Shown here piece by piece: positions 10,365 through 19,105 of a stretch of DNA of 64,000 nucleotides. The notes under the pieces are model-generated. The model was not told where the DNA came from. It did no database searches and saw only the letters and a list, made by a program, of their open reading frames with translations. Position 1 is the first letter of the stretch. Each line of letters begins with the position of its first letter. Origin of the DNA: Thorsellia anophelis DSM 18579 (GTDB lineage: Bacteria > Pseudomonadota > Gammaproteobacteria > Enterobacterales > Thorselliaceae); NCBI RefSeq assembly GCF_900111395.1, contig NZ_FOHV01000003.1:15862-79861 (forward strand). The letters are read 5' to 3'. The position numbers were made by a program, and so were the translations under genes.

Positions 10365-10430
10365 ATATCGATATCAGTATCAGTATCGGTATCGGTATCG
10401 GTATCGGTATCGGTATCGGTATCGGTATTA
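10365..10430. repeat. Tandem hexamer GTATCG array between divergent genes
   Basis: Seven perfect GTATCG units occupy 10383-10424, flanked by degenerate units (ATATCG, ATATCA, GTATCA on the left, GTATTA on the right). The array sits between the start of the vWA gene and the start of the divergent response-regulator gene, inside the region that must contain both promoters. Changes in copy number would shift promoter element spacing in 6-bp steps without touching either reading frame. Confidence 0.9.
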
Positions 10431-10521
10431 TGGCGATTTGATAAAATTAATTGTCATAGTGAGGTTTAATAGTGTAATCTTTCGTAAATTATTCGTTCCA
10501 TTTTAAGAGACTTTGCCTATT

Positions 10522-11205
10522 ATGAAAATACTCATTGCAGAAGATGACATCCATATCAGAAATGCCTTATATGAAATCCTAATTAAAGAGGGATATGATA
10601 TCATCACTGCAGAAAATGGTACCATTGCTATTGATAAATTTAATCAAACTCAACCAGATTTTGTATTACTTGATATCATGATGCCAGAAAAAGATGGATT
10701 CAGTGTCTGTCGATATATACGAGAACATAATGATGACATTCCAATCGTTTTTCTCTCAGCTAAAGGTGAGGAGATAGATAAGGTGATTGGGCTGGAGCTT
10801 GGTGCGGATGATTATATTGAAAAACCATTTGGTATTCATGAAATCAGAGCTCGTATCCGTAGTATTGCAAGACGAGCGATCAAACAAAAGCAAACACAAG
10901 GTGATCTTCCTTTTCCATTTGGTCCTTGGCTTATCCATCCTAATGCTTTTTTAGCTAAAACGAATACCAAAATAGTTGACTTATCAATTCGTGAAATTCG
11001 ATTATTGACCTGTTTATACCAATATAAAAATACGACTGTTTCAAGAAACTTTTTAATCAATTCTATTTGGGGTGTTGAGGGATTACCTAATGTTAGGGCA
11101 TTAGACCAAATTATCTTAAAAGTGAGAAAACTGCTTGAAACTGATCCGACTTGTCCAACATTAATAAAAACAGTGCATGGCGATGGTTACAGATACAATC
11201 AATAA
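10522..11205 (+). CDS. OmpR-family response regulator
   Basis: A 227-residue two-component regulator. The receiver domain (about 1-118) has the acidic pair in LIAEDD, the phosphoacceptor Asp51 in VLLDIMMPEKDG, Ser79 and Lys101 in EKPFG. A winged-helix DNA-binding domain (about 130-227) ends in LIKTVHGDGYRYN, characteristic of the OmpR/PhoB class. The ATG at 10522 is preferred to an upstream TTG. It is divergent from the vWA-kinase pair across the hexamer repeat, and a small unknown gene follows 65 bases downstream. Partnership with the kinase at 7168 is inferred from linkage. Confidence 0.92.
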   Translation: MKILIAEDDIHIRNALYEILIKEGYDIITAENGTIAIDKFNQTQPDFVLLDIMMPEKDGFSVCRYIREHNDDIPIVFLSAKGEEIDKVIGLELGADDYIEKPFGIHEIRARIRSIARRAIKQKQTQGDLPFPFGPWLIHPNAFLAKTNTKIVDLSIREIRLLTCLYQYKNTTVSRNFLINSIWGVEGLPNVRALDQIILKVRKLLETDPTCPTLIKTVHGDGYRYNQ

Positions 11206-11270
11206 GCCCGTAGGACCCATAAATACAATGCATATGCTGTTTCCATGATCCCTAGTTTAAAAGGCCAAAT

Positions 11271-11711
11271 ATGATCATTAATATCGCGATGAAACAATTG
11301 GGTAAAAAGCATCCCATCAAGCAAGAACAAATTACTTTACCAAGCTTAACCGCCCCTATTACGCTCAAATCATTGATTGAAGCTTTAGTTGTTCAGCAAA
11401 TTGACGAATATGTTAAAAAACCAGTTCATCAATTTGAGAGCGCTGATAATTTATCCCTTTCCCCAATTGCACCAACCTCACTCATTAGTATGATGAGTGC
11501 GGGGAAATATCATTTTGATGTTAATTACAACAATAACGTCGTAGAAACCGATAAAGCAATTGCTTGTGCATTAGAAGCCTATCTTGATGGGCTATTTGTT
11601 GTATTTGTAGATGATCAAAAAATTGAATCACTTGAAACCCAATTACAAATAGAAGAATCTTCTGTTATCACCTTTATTAGATTAACCTTTCTAGTGGGTA
11701 GGCTTTGGTAG
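11271..11711 (+). CDS. Hypothetical protein downstream of the response regulator
   Basis: A 146-residue protein with no signal peptide or membrane segment that I can see. It opens with alternating hydrophobic residues (MIINIAMKQLGKK) and has a charged middle and a hydrophobic C-terminus ending in FLVGRLW. AAGG lies about seven bases before the ATG. It sits 65 bases after the response regulator on the same strand and could be co-transcribed with it. I cannot assign a family or function. Confidence 0.5.
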   Translation: MIINIAMKQLGKKHPIKQEQITLPSLTAPITLKSLIEALVVQQIDEYVKKPVHQFESADNLSLSPIAPTSLISMMSAGKYHFDVNYNNNVVETDKAIACALEAYLDGLFVVFVDDQKIESLETQLQIEESSVITFIRLTFLVGRLW

Positions 11712-11830
11712 TCACGGTTTGAATTTTCCAGATTCATTCCATTGAACTAGAACATAATCGGTATTTAATTGTTCTGTATTTAATTACACTCTATTTAAAA
11801 TATCATCAGCACATATCACAAGGTTTCATT

Positions 11831-12355
11831 ATGAATTTCAAAAATTTACTTATCGCTTTATTGATTACCATTACTTTTAGCTCGGCAGCTCAAAATGAAA
11901 ATATTCGTTCGACCGCCCAAACAATTTCCTCGTGCAGACCTAATATTTTAACGATTGATAAAGAAGGCACGATTAAGCAGACAATATGTCAAATGGATAC
12001 GTCAAATCTCATTCGATTAGACACAATTACGAGAACTAAAACACAAACCATCTTTAATCTTACCTTTATCGGTGGCAGTCAAATGACCTTTTGTCTCTGG
12101 CCAGTTGAGAGTAAAAATACATTTAGATTAATAGATATGGATACATTTGAAACCTATCGGCTAAAATCGCAAGTAACAGATATTCAAGAATGCACTAATG
12201 AATTAGACTATTTAGGGGAAGGGAATGAATTATCACTGAAATTGGTTTTTGATGCCTTACCTGTGGACATTAAACAATTTAAACTCCAAGAAAATCCCTA
12301 TAATGATGACATGTCACCAACTGTTTTTTTACCGGTTAATGTCCTAGCACCTTAA
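11831..12355 (+). CDS. Exported hypothetical protein
   Basis: A 174-residue protein with an N-terminal signal sequence (NFKNLLIALLITITFSSAAQ, cleavage likely after SSA at about residue 19). The mature part has three cysteines, at CRPN, ICQM and QECTNE, plus a fourth in FCLW, so disulfides in the periplasm are possible. AAGG lies upstream of the ATG. It ends the rightward cluster that begins with the response regulator. The family is not recognised. Confidence 0.55.
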   Translation: MNFKNLLIALLITITFSSAAQNENIRSTAQTISSCRPNILTIDKEGTIKQTICQMDTSNLIRLDTITRTKTQTIFNLTFIGGSQMTFCLWPVESKNTFRLIDMDTFETYRLKSQVTDIQECTNELDYLGEGNELSLKLVFDALPVDIKQFKLQENPYNDDMSPTVFLPVNVLAP

Positions 12356-12420
12356 TAATACACGTTTTGACATACGCACCAAATACTAACCACATCGTGA
12401 TGATTAAGAATAATTGACGC

Positions 12421-12446
12421 CCTCCCCCTGCTAAAGCAAGGGGAGG
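12421..12446. other. GC-rich hairpin between convergent genes
   Basis: An 11-bp stem with one mismatch (CCTCCCCCTGC against GCAAGGGGAGG) and a TAAA loop, strikingly GC-rich for this sequence. No T run follows it on either strand, so it is not a textbook intrinsic terminator. It lies between the convergent exported-protein and desulfhydrase genes. Its core GCTWAGCAAGG resembles the hairpin at 49695-49717. It could be a transcription barrier or a trace of an IS200/IS605-type end. Confidence 0.6.
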
Positions 12447-12540
12447 CCTACTACGCACCTTTAATTACATTAAGTAAATACTGTAAAATCGCTTACACAT
12501 GTAAATTAGCGCCTCATTGAGGTATTTTAAGATTATGGTG

Positions 12541-13461
12541 TCAAAGTATAATGATATCTTGCTTGTTAGTCGATTTTTGATGCGCATTAAACCCTGCAAT
12601 ACCTTGCAGTCCGCCAGTATGGATAATCAATATTTTTTGGGTTTTATTAAGATATCCACGATTCAGTTTATCAATTATGCCAAATACCATTTTGCCCGTA
12701 TAAATAGGATCAAGTAAAATACCTTCAGTTCTATAAAATGCATTAATAAATGCGATCAACTCAGGGGTGGTCTTGCCATAACCACCAAAATGATAATGAT
12801 GATTCAAGGACCATTTAGCCAAAACCTCAATCGCATCTTTATCTAACCATGCTTTAATCTCATCTGTCAAAAAATCGCCCCTGAGAGCCGGAAACCCAAT
12901 GACTTCTTGATGAGATAATGCTGATTGGATGATACCTGTTATGGTGCCTCCTGTGCCAACAGCCGTTGCAATCACATCAAAGGCCGCATCTTCATGTGTT
13001 AATATAGATCGACATCCTTCAATCGCAAGCAGGTTAGTGCCTCCTTCTGGTATGAGATAAAACTCACCATATTGTTTTGCAAGTTGAGCAATCATCTGTT
13101 CATTATTTTTATTACGATACATATCCCTAGAGACAAAATGTAGAGTCATGCCTGAATTAGCTGCAAAAGATAGAGTAGGATTCAGATTAACTGAATGGGC
13201 TAACTCTTCTCCACGTATAACACCTATAGTTTTAAATCCATATAATGCACCTGCTGCAGCGGTAGCTGCAATATGATTTGAGTAGGCTCCCCCAAAGGTC
13301 AGTAATGTCGTTTTACCTTGTTTCTTCGCAGCATCAAGGTTTAAATGCAATTTACGATATTTATTACCAGACACGTCCGGATGAATTGCATCTTCTCGTT
13401 TAATTGTAATATTAGGCCATTGCTTTAAATCTTGATTAATGACGGCGTTAAGATTGAACAT
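12541..13461 (-). CDS. D-cysteine desulfhydrase/ACC deaminase family PLP enzyme
   Basis: A 306-residue fold-type II pyridoxal-phosphate enzyme. The PLP lysine is in DVSGNKYRKL (near residue 35), LTFGGAYSNHIAATAAAG follows, and the glycine-rich phosphate-binding loop is VGTGGTITG. This is the family that contains D-cysteine desulfhydrase (DcyD) and 1-aminocyclopropane-1-carboxylate deaminase. Substrate choice cannot be read from sequence here; D-cysteine breakdown is the commoner activity in gammaproteobacteria. No strong ribosome site is visible. It stands alone, convergent with the gene to its left. Confidence 0.8.
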   Translation of the reverse strand: MFNLNAVINQDLKQWPNITIKREDAIHPDVSGNKYRKLHLNLDAAKKQGKTTLLTFGGAYSNHIAATAAAGALYGFKTIGVIRGEELAHSVNLNPTLSFAANSGMTLHFVSRDMYRNKNNEQMIAQLAKQYGEFYLIPEGGTNLLAIEGCRSILTHEDAAFDVIATAVGTGGTITGIIQSALSHQEVIGFPALRGDFLTDEIKAWLDKDAIEVLAKWSLNHHYHFGGYGKTTPELIAFINAFYRTEGILLDPIYTGKMVFGIIDKLNRGYLNKTQKILIIHTGGLQGIAGFNAHQKSTNKQDIIIL

Positions 13462-13978
13462 AAGTCAAAAAGTAATAAGTTGAATTGGGTGGTGGAAAGA
13501 TATAGGCGTATTTTTAATATTTAGAATAGCATTAAAGTTGAGCAAATCAAATCCCAAAATCGAATACTAAATGCATCTTAAAAAAGAATCATGCAGTAAT
13601 CATGGCGTGTATTATGAAGCCAATTATGAGGGATGAGTATGTTTTATCTGTAATGGTGGTAGACTATATGTGGACTATTCCCGCTTGCCAAACAAAAATA
13701 TGATTTTATCTTTGTTTCGAATGCTTCCATAAAGTTGGCTTCTTAGTGACCTGAACCTGTCAAAAAAGTCGTCGCATATCATTTTTTATCAATACTAATC
13801 AAGAAATTGTTTTATCAAGGTAATTCCACAATCCATGTTGAGTCGATACGATATATTAATGTTTTTTGAGTATTCTCCCACTATCAATTGATGCGCTAGA
13901 ATATTTAGTGATAACATTCTTGATATCAAACAAGGGTTAGATAATGGTCCCTTTAGCTAAATGAGCACTACATTTTGA
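13462..13978. other. Gene-free stretch, probably decayed
   Basis: About 500 bases without an intact gene, between the desulfhydrase and an IS3-like fragment. Short open segments exist but none resembles a known protein. It may hold degraded mobile-element sequence, given the transposase fragment at its right edge. Confidence 0.4.
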
Positions 13979-13981
13979 ATT

Positions 13982-14098
13982 CGCCAACCTAAATTAAATA
14001 CGCATGAGTGTAGTGACATTACGTACATTCATACTGAGAATGGTTGGCGTTATTTGGTAACCATGCCCGACTTGGCAAATAAAGAAATAGTCGGCATC
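13982..14098 (+). pseudogene. IS3-family transposase (OrfB) fragment
   Basis: One frame translates to a piece containing SDITYIHTENGWRYLVTMPD and NKEIVGI. This matches the conserved integrase-core start of IS3-family OrfB, usually W.xDITYIxTxEGWxYLxxxxDLxxRxIVGW, including the first catalytic Asp of the DDE triad. Only about 40 residues survive, with no start codon and no rest of the domain, and the piece abuts the 3' end of recD. It is a mobile-element scar. Confidence 0.65.
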
Positions 14099-14111
14099 TT
14101 GTTATCCTCAA

Positions 14112-16247
14112 TCAGGAGTATTCACTTTGACTTAATACCTGAATTTGGTCAATGAGTCCACTTGTTCTCGGGGTGAGTTGCCTTATTGTGCCTTGTAATA
14201 TTTGCATTGAACTATAGAGGGTTAACTGAGTTCTAGCTCTCGTTACTGCTGTATAAATTAACTCTTTTGTTAAAACGGGATTGGGGACATCAGGAAGAAC
14301 GATAAGAGTATGCTCAAATTCTGATCCTTGTGATTTATGAACAGTCATCACAAATGCCGTTTCATGTTCTGGCAATCGAGAAGGGACAACTGATTGTAAT
14401 TGCCCTGTCGGGCTTAAAAAATAAACTCGCATTTGCCCTGACTCAAGATCTCTTAATGTTACACCAATATCGCCATTAAAGAGTTTTAAACTTGCATCAT
14501 TACGTGTAATTAAAATTGGGCGCCCTATGAAATGCTTATCACGTGATCGAGTAATTAATTTGGCTTCTTGTAAACGCAAAATTAGGTTCTCATTTAAACT
14601 ATCTGTGCCAAATAACCCACTATGAATACTGGCAAGCACTCTAAATTTATTAAACTGTTTCAAAATGTCAATAATGGCTTCACTCTCTTTAGAATTCTCT
14701 TGTGATAAAGTATTCTGCTCATCTATTGTGCTTAGTGTGTTTTTTACATCGATTAAAGGTTTGCCTTCAACAAATGCAGCGACTAGCTCTAGGTACGGTT
14801 TAAATCCTATCAAGCAGTCATTTAGTAATGCTTCATAACATTGGGCTTTCTCATAATTTTCTGTATCAGCAAAATCAACATATTTAAATCCTGGTTCTTT
14901 CGCAAGAAATTGAGCTGACTTACCATCAAACTCACATTGATGATCTAATAATAATGATTCCACCTCTTTACGTTTTTGCGTATTAATGGCTGTGGCGAGT
15001 TTGCCAATTTTTGAATCTTCAGCAAATCGCCTACTTTTAGTTAATAATCCGATAACATCCCCTACCGTACTTTGATTACTTAGAGCAGGATCATATAACG
15101 TTTCTAACTCTAATGACATTAACTCAGCCAGATAATTCGCATGGTGATGACTAAACGTTAATTGGCCAAAAGAACAAATATCACCTAACACACGACCAGG
15201 CGCAACTGATGAAAGTTGATCTTTATCGCCTAATAAAATGACTCTCATTGTAGGTGATAATGCATCGATTAAAGCAGACATCAAACGAAGATCTATCATA
15301 GACGCTTCATCCACGACTAATATGTCACCATGTAATGGATTACCATTATGATGCCTAAATCCATCCCCATTTAAAGACGCGCCCAGAAGTCTATGCAATG
15401 TGACGGCTTCTAAGGCTAGATTTTCTTTTTCTGATTCTGACAATACAAATTGATTTCTTGCACCGAGTAAAGATTCAGTTAAACGGGCTGCTGCTTTACC
15501 TGTTGGAGCGGCTAATAAAATACGCAACCGTTTATTAGGATTAAGTCTCAAGGCACTCAGTAATATTCCTGCAACAGTGGTTGTTTTACCAGTCCCAGGC
15601 CCCCCTGAAATAATAGAAATAGATTTACTTAGTGCGATTGCGCCAGCAATTTTTTGTCTATCAATTTGACAATCAGAGTTCGCAAAAACCTGATTCAATA
15701 CTGACTTCATTGAATCGAATGGCGACGTGTCAGCTTGTTTAGATTGCTTAACAAGATAATCGGCTACCTTGTGCTCATCTTCCCACATTCTTTGCCAATA
15801 AATACGATTACCAACCATGATGATAGGGGGGATGGAGTCAACTTGTTTTAAGCTTTCTATCACTTCAATGTCCGTTTCAGCGATGATGGCAAGTTCACTC
15901 TTGTTTAAAATGTCAATCAACATGATGCTTGTTAATTGTGTTAAAGAGCGTTGAAGTTCAAGAGGTAGGGTTGTAAAAAAAGCAGGAAGAATCGTCTTAC
16001 TAATTTTGTTATCAATACGAATACAGACATCGCCTTGCGCCATTTTGTGGCTGAGATAACACAAAAATATAGCGAGTTGATCTCGTTCAATCTCGCTCAG
16101 TTTCTCTTGGCAAAAACGCATTAAAAAAAATGTTAATTGCTTATCAATTACTGCAATCATATCTGATGCAATCTGAGACTCAAACCAATCCATTAGTGGT
16201 GTTGATAGAGATATTTTTTGTATCATGGTTGATACATGTCGAGTCAT
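14112..16247 (-). CDS. recD: RecBCD exonuclease V alpha subunit
   Basis: A 711-residue SF1B helicase, the 5'-3' motor of RecBCD in double-strand break repair. Motif I is GGPGTGKTTT at about residues 215-224, Ia is LLAAPTGKAAARL, motif II is VVDEASMIDL, III is LLGDKDQLSSVAPGR, V is TVHKSQGSEF and VI is AVTRARTQLTLYS. It is about 100 residues longer than E. coli RecD, with extra length in the 380-530 linker region. AGGAC lies eight bases before the ATG. recB and recC are not adjacent, so the recBCD cluster is split in this genome. Confidence 0.92.
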   Translation of the reverse strand: MTRHVSTMIQKISLSTPLMDWFESQIASDMIAVIDKQLTFFLMRFCQEKLSEIERDQLAIFLCYLSHKMAQGDVCIRIDNKISKTILPAFFTTLPLELQRSLTQLTSIMLIDILNKSELAIIAETDIEVIESLKQVDSIPPIIMVGNRIYWQRMWEDEHKVADYLVKQSKQADTSPFDSMKSVLNQVFANSDCQIDRQKIAGAIALSKSISIISGGPGTGKTTTVAGILLSALRLNPNKRLRILLAAPTGKAAARLTESLLGARNQFVLSESEKENLALEAVTLHRLLGASLNGDGFRHHNGNPLHGDILVVDEASMIDLRLMSALIDALSPTMRVILLGDKDQLSSVAPGRVLGDICSFGQLTFSHHHANYLAELMSLELETLYDPALSNQSTVGDVIGLLTKSRRFAEDSKIGKLATAINTQKRKEVESLLLDHQCEFDGKSAQFLAKEPGFKYVDFADTENYEKAQCYEALLNDCLIGFKPYLELVAAFVEGKPLIDVKNTLSTIDEQNTLSQENSKESEAIIDILKQFNKFRVLASIHSGLFGTDSLNENLILRLQEAKLITRSRDKHFIGRPILITRNDASLKLFNGDIGVTLRDLESGQMRVYFLSPTGQLQSVVPSRLPEHETAFVMTVHKSQGSEFEHTLIVLPDVPNPVLTKELIYTAVTRARTQLTLYSSMQILQGTIRQLTPRTSGLIDQIQVLSQSEYS

Positions 16248-16432
16248 TTAAGTGTCCTATAAAAATTATTTTTGATCATTTAACCGTATAAAATTAAGTT
16301 TCTTAGATACCAACTTGTCTATATTTCTTCTATATTTAGACTGATTAGTCATATTGTGTAACATTACTTTTAATTTATCTTGCTATTAGTCTTATCAAGT
16401 TAAATTTTTGCATTCTATGAACGTTCAAATAA

Positions 16433-17374
16433 CTAAGCAAAGTAATAAATAATATGGAAAAATAATGGCGCTGAGAAACACAATGAATCTATTCTATCCA
16501 TCATGCCACCATGGCCTTTAATCAGAACACCAAAATCTTTTACACCTTGATCGCGCTTTATAGCTGACATACATAACCCACCCATAAAGCCTGCTAAGGT
16601 TAATACAAACGCGATCATTCCGGTTTGCCACCAATTAAAAGGGGTTAACCATGACAAAGTCATTGCAATCACGATGGCAGATAAGATACCACCAATAAAT
16701 CCCTCAACCGTCTTATTTGGGCTGATTAATGGGGCAATTTTATGCTTACCAAATAATTTACCAAAAATGTATTGTAAGACATCAGATAGTTGGACGACAA
16801 TCAGTAAAAAGAGAATAAGGCTAATATTGTTTTGTTGAAAGTTTTCAATATCTAATAATAATAGCGCAGGCACATAACTAATTAGATAGACTGCAACCAT
16901 CACCCCCCATTGGATTTTAGCAGTGCGCTCCATAAAATGTTCAGCATCCCCAGCAATCGCAATTCGAGTTGGAATCAAGATAAAGGCACTCACTGGTATA
17001 AAAACGGTAAAGAGCGCATTCCAGCCTAGACCAATTAAAATATACTGGATAGGTAGAAGTATAAAAAAACACCAAAATAGCACTTCATGATCCCCTCTAC
17101 GAGTCGGTATCAATGTAATACATTCTCTAAGCGCAAAAAAAGAAATCACAGTGAACAATAAAACCGTCCCTAGTGTATGAAATGCCATTGCAAATACACA
17201 CACCCAGCACATCACCCACCAAGCTATAATTCGTGCATTTAAGTTCTTTACCGTGGCTATTTGACTTTCAGATTTGACCTTTTTGCTTAATGCAAAACCA
17301 ATCATAGAGGCTATCGTTAAAAATACGGCTAATCCTAATAACAAAAATCTTATTTTTTCATCTTCAAATATCAT
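16433..17374 (-). CDS. CdsA/YnbB-type phosphatidate cytidylyltransferase
   Basis: A 313-residue membrane enzyme with about eight hydrophobic segments. The C-terminal signature AIKRDQGVKDFG...GHGGMMDRIDSL is the CDP-diacylglycerol synthase pattern, and SPNKTVEGFIGG is the second conserved block. The reaction is CTP plus phosphatidate to CDP-diacylglycerol. It resembles the E. coli paralogue YnbB more than housekeeping CdsA as I recall them. Its first codons overlap the end of the acyltransferase gene by 11 bases, so the two are translationally coupled and would act in successive steps of phospholipid synthesis. Confidence 0.85.
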   Translation of the reverse strand: MIFEDEKIRFLLLGLAVFLTIASMIGFALSKKVKSESQIATVKNLNARIIAWWVMCWVCVFAMAFHTLGTVLLFTVISFFALRECITLIPTRRGDHEVLFWCFFILLPIQYILIGLGWNALFTVFIPVSAFILIPTRIAIAGDAEHFMERTAKIQWGVMVAVYLISYVPALLLLDIENFQQNNISLILFLLIVVQLSDVLQYIFGKLFGKHKIAPLISPNKTVEGFIGGILSAIVIAMTLSWLTPFNWWQTGMIAFVLTLAGFMGGLCMSAIKRDQGVKDFGVLIKGHGGMMDRIDSLCFSAPLFFHIIYYFA

Positions 17375-18182
17375 GCTTTAACGCCTCCAATGCAAAGCGC
17401 GCACGCGCCAAAAAGGTAAATTTATCCTCTGTGGGTGAAATAGGTTCAATTGCTTGTCCAAAAGTAGTTTGGCATAAAATCGGCACGATGAGTTTGCTCC
17501 CTTTCGGCAAGACTCTATGAAGATTATGTAAATATACTGGCACAAGCGGAATTGAAGGCATTTTTTGTGCTAGATGAAAAAGACCTGATTTAAAGGGATG
17601 AATTTCATGGCCATCCCCACGAGTTCCTTCAGGGAATAAGATTAAACTTTCCCCGTCTTCCAATAAAGCCGACATCTGGGAAACAGGATCAACTACCCGC
17701 CCCTCTTTTTCTCTGTCAATTAACAATGCGTTAAAAACTTCATTAGCAATATATCTTTTTATTTTAGAACTTTGCCAATAAGATTTAGCGGCAATAGGAT
17801 GAACTTGCTGCCGTCTATCTGCTGGTAAACTTGACCACACAGCTAGTCCATCTAAATGACTTTGATGATTAGCATAAAAAATAACAGGTCCAGAAGGGAC
17901 GTTTTCTAACCCATTTACATGCATACCAGTAAAGATTCGGCTTGTGAATATCAATCCACGCTCTATCCATTTTGCCTTCTTACTCTTAGGCGTTCGCTTT
18001 TGATTAAATTTTCGGGTGAGTTCTGCTTGTATATCAGTCTCAATAGGAGTTGAATTCTCTATTGGATTAGGAATTGAGGATAATTCTAGCTCATCTTGAC
18101 TTGATGACTGGATTTCAGTTTCATCTACGGTCATCTTTGAAGTACATTCAGTAGAGCTAAGCTCTTTACGGGTATATTCCAT
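17364..18182 (-). CDS. PlsC-like 1-acylglycerol-3-phosphate acyltransferase
   Basis: A 272-residue acyltransferase. The catalytic NHQSHLDG (HxxxxD) lies near residue 112, and the FPEGTRGDG acceptor-binding motif near 187. Family role: acylation of lysophosphatidic acid to phosphatidate at the inner membrane. The first 75 or so residues are an unusual polar extension rich in Ser, Thr, Glu and Gln with no hydrophobic anchor, absent from E. coli PlsC. AGGAG lies six bases before the ATG. It is coupled by overlap to the cytidylyltransferase gene, giving a lysophosphatidate to CDP-diacylglycerol module. Confidence 0.82.
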   Translation of the reverse strand: MEYTRKELSSTECTSKMTVDETEIQSSSQDELELSSIPNPIENSTPIETDIQAELTRKFNQKRTPKSKKAKWIERGLIFTSRIFTGMHVNGLENVPSGPVIFYANHQSHLDGLAVWSSLPADRRQQVHPIAAKSYWQSSKIKRYIANEVFNALLIDREKEGRVVDPVSQMSALLEDGESLILFPEGTRGDGHEIHPFKSGLFHLAQKMPSIPLVPVYLHNLHRVLPKGSKLIVPILCQTTFGQAIEPISPTEDKFTFLARARFALEALKHDI

Positions 18183-18291
18183 AGCTAACTCCTAAATCTG
18201 CCTAAGTGAATCTCACTCAGGCAGTTGAGATGGGTTTAATCACACATTTTATTGATGACTACAGAAACTGCAATAACACGTAAAAAATTGA

Positions 18292-18870
18292 TTACATGCC
18301 TAAAAAACCTAATGCAAAGTTTATAATAGCAATAATAATAATCGGAAAAATATAAAGCGGAAAGTATTGAACGAAAACAGAGTGATGCCTTAACTTTAAT
18401 TGAGAAATTAATTCATCTCGGCTTTGAACAGTTTCACCACGAGCAGATTCAATAAGCAATAAACTTTCAACTGTTTGCTTAACATTTCTGACTTGCCTGA
18501 AAAGTTTATCACTTGATTGTACTAATGCCATACCCAAGAACATTCCCCAAAACACAATAAAAAATGAAAAATTTCCATCACCAAAAAAACCATGGCCAAT
18601 GGTAGGTGTTGGAGCAGTTGACCAATAGAAACCAATAAAATTCATTTTAGCTAAACTGGTCTCAAGCGTTGCAATAACAGATTGAATAATGCCAATAATA
18701 AAAGCGATATTACCCTCTTCATTTGCACCGGAGGCTGTCGTAGTGACTTTGCTATAAGCCAACAAAGATTGTAATGCACCACACGTAGTCCAAAGCAAGC
18801 ATACAGTAAAGATTAACCATCCAGATACAAGTTTGACATAGGCTAAGGTACGAGCAAGTTGATAAGTCAT
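18292..18870 (-). CDS. yniB: YniB family membrane protein
   Basis: A 192-residue inner-membrane protein of unknown function. The head MTYQLARTLAYVK, the SPTPN-like block (here WSTAPTPTIG), the ALVQSSDKLFRQVR segment and the tail HHSVFVQYFPLYIFP match E. coli YniB closely in order and spacing. About four hydrophobic segments are visible (14-36, 53-70, 100-120, 165-190). It lies 109 bases upstream of the plsC-like gene in the same direction and may belong to that unit. Confidence 0.82.
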   Translation of the reverse strand: MTYQLARTLAYVKLVSGWLIFTVCLLWTTCGALQSLLAYSKVTTTASGANEEGNIAFIIGIIQSVIATLETSLAKMNFIGFYWSTAPTPTIGHGFFGDGNFSFFIVFWGMFLGMALVQSSDKLFRQVRNVKQTVESLLLIESARGETVQSRDELISQLKLRHHSVFVQYFPLYIFPIIIIAIINFALGFLGM

Positions 18871-19105
18871 GGGGATTCTCCAACAAATGTTAATTAATTA
18901 GGAGATTTTACGTCTTATTACGAATAATTAAAAGCACTCAATGCAGTAATCTCCTTTAAATCACGGAATTTAGCAACATGAATGCTTAAATTTACCTTTT
19001 TATGAGCCAAAAGTTAATCATATCAGCTTTTCTAAAACCTACTTTATGCTAGTTGATTACGCCCTTTGTTTAATCATAAGTAACTATAATCGCAAGATTA
19101 AAAAA

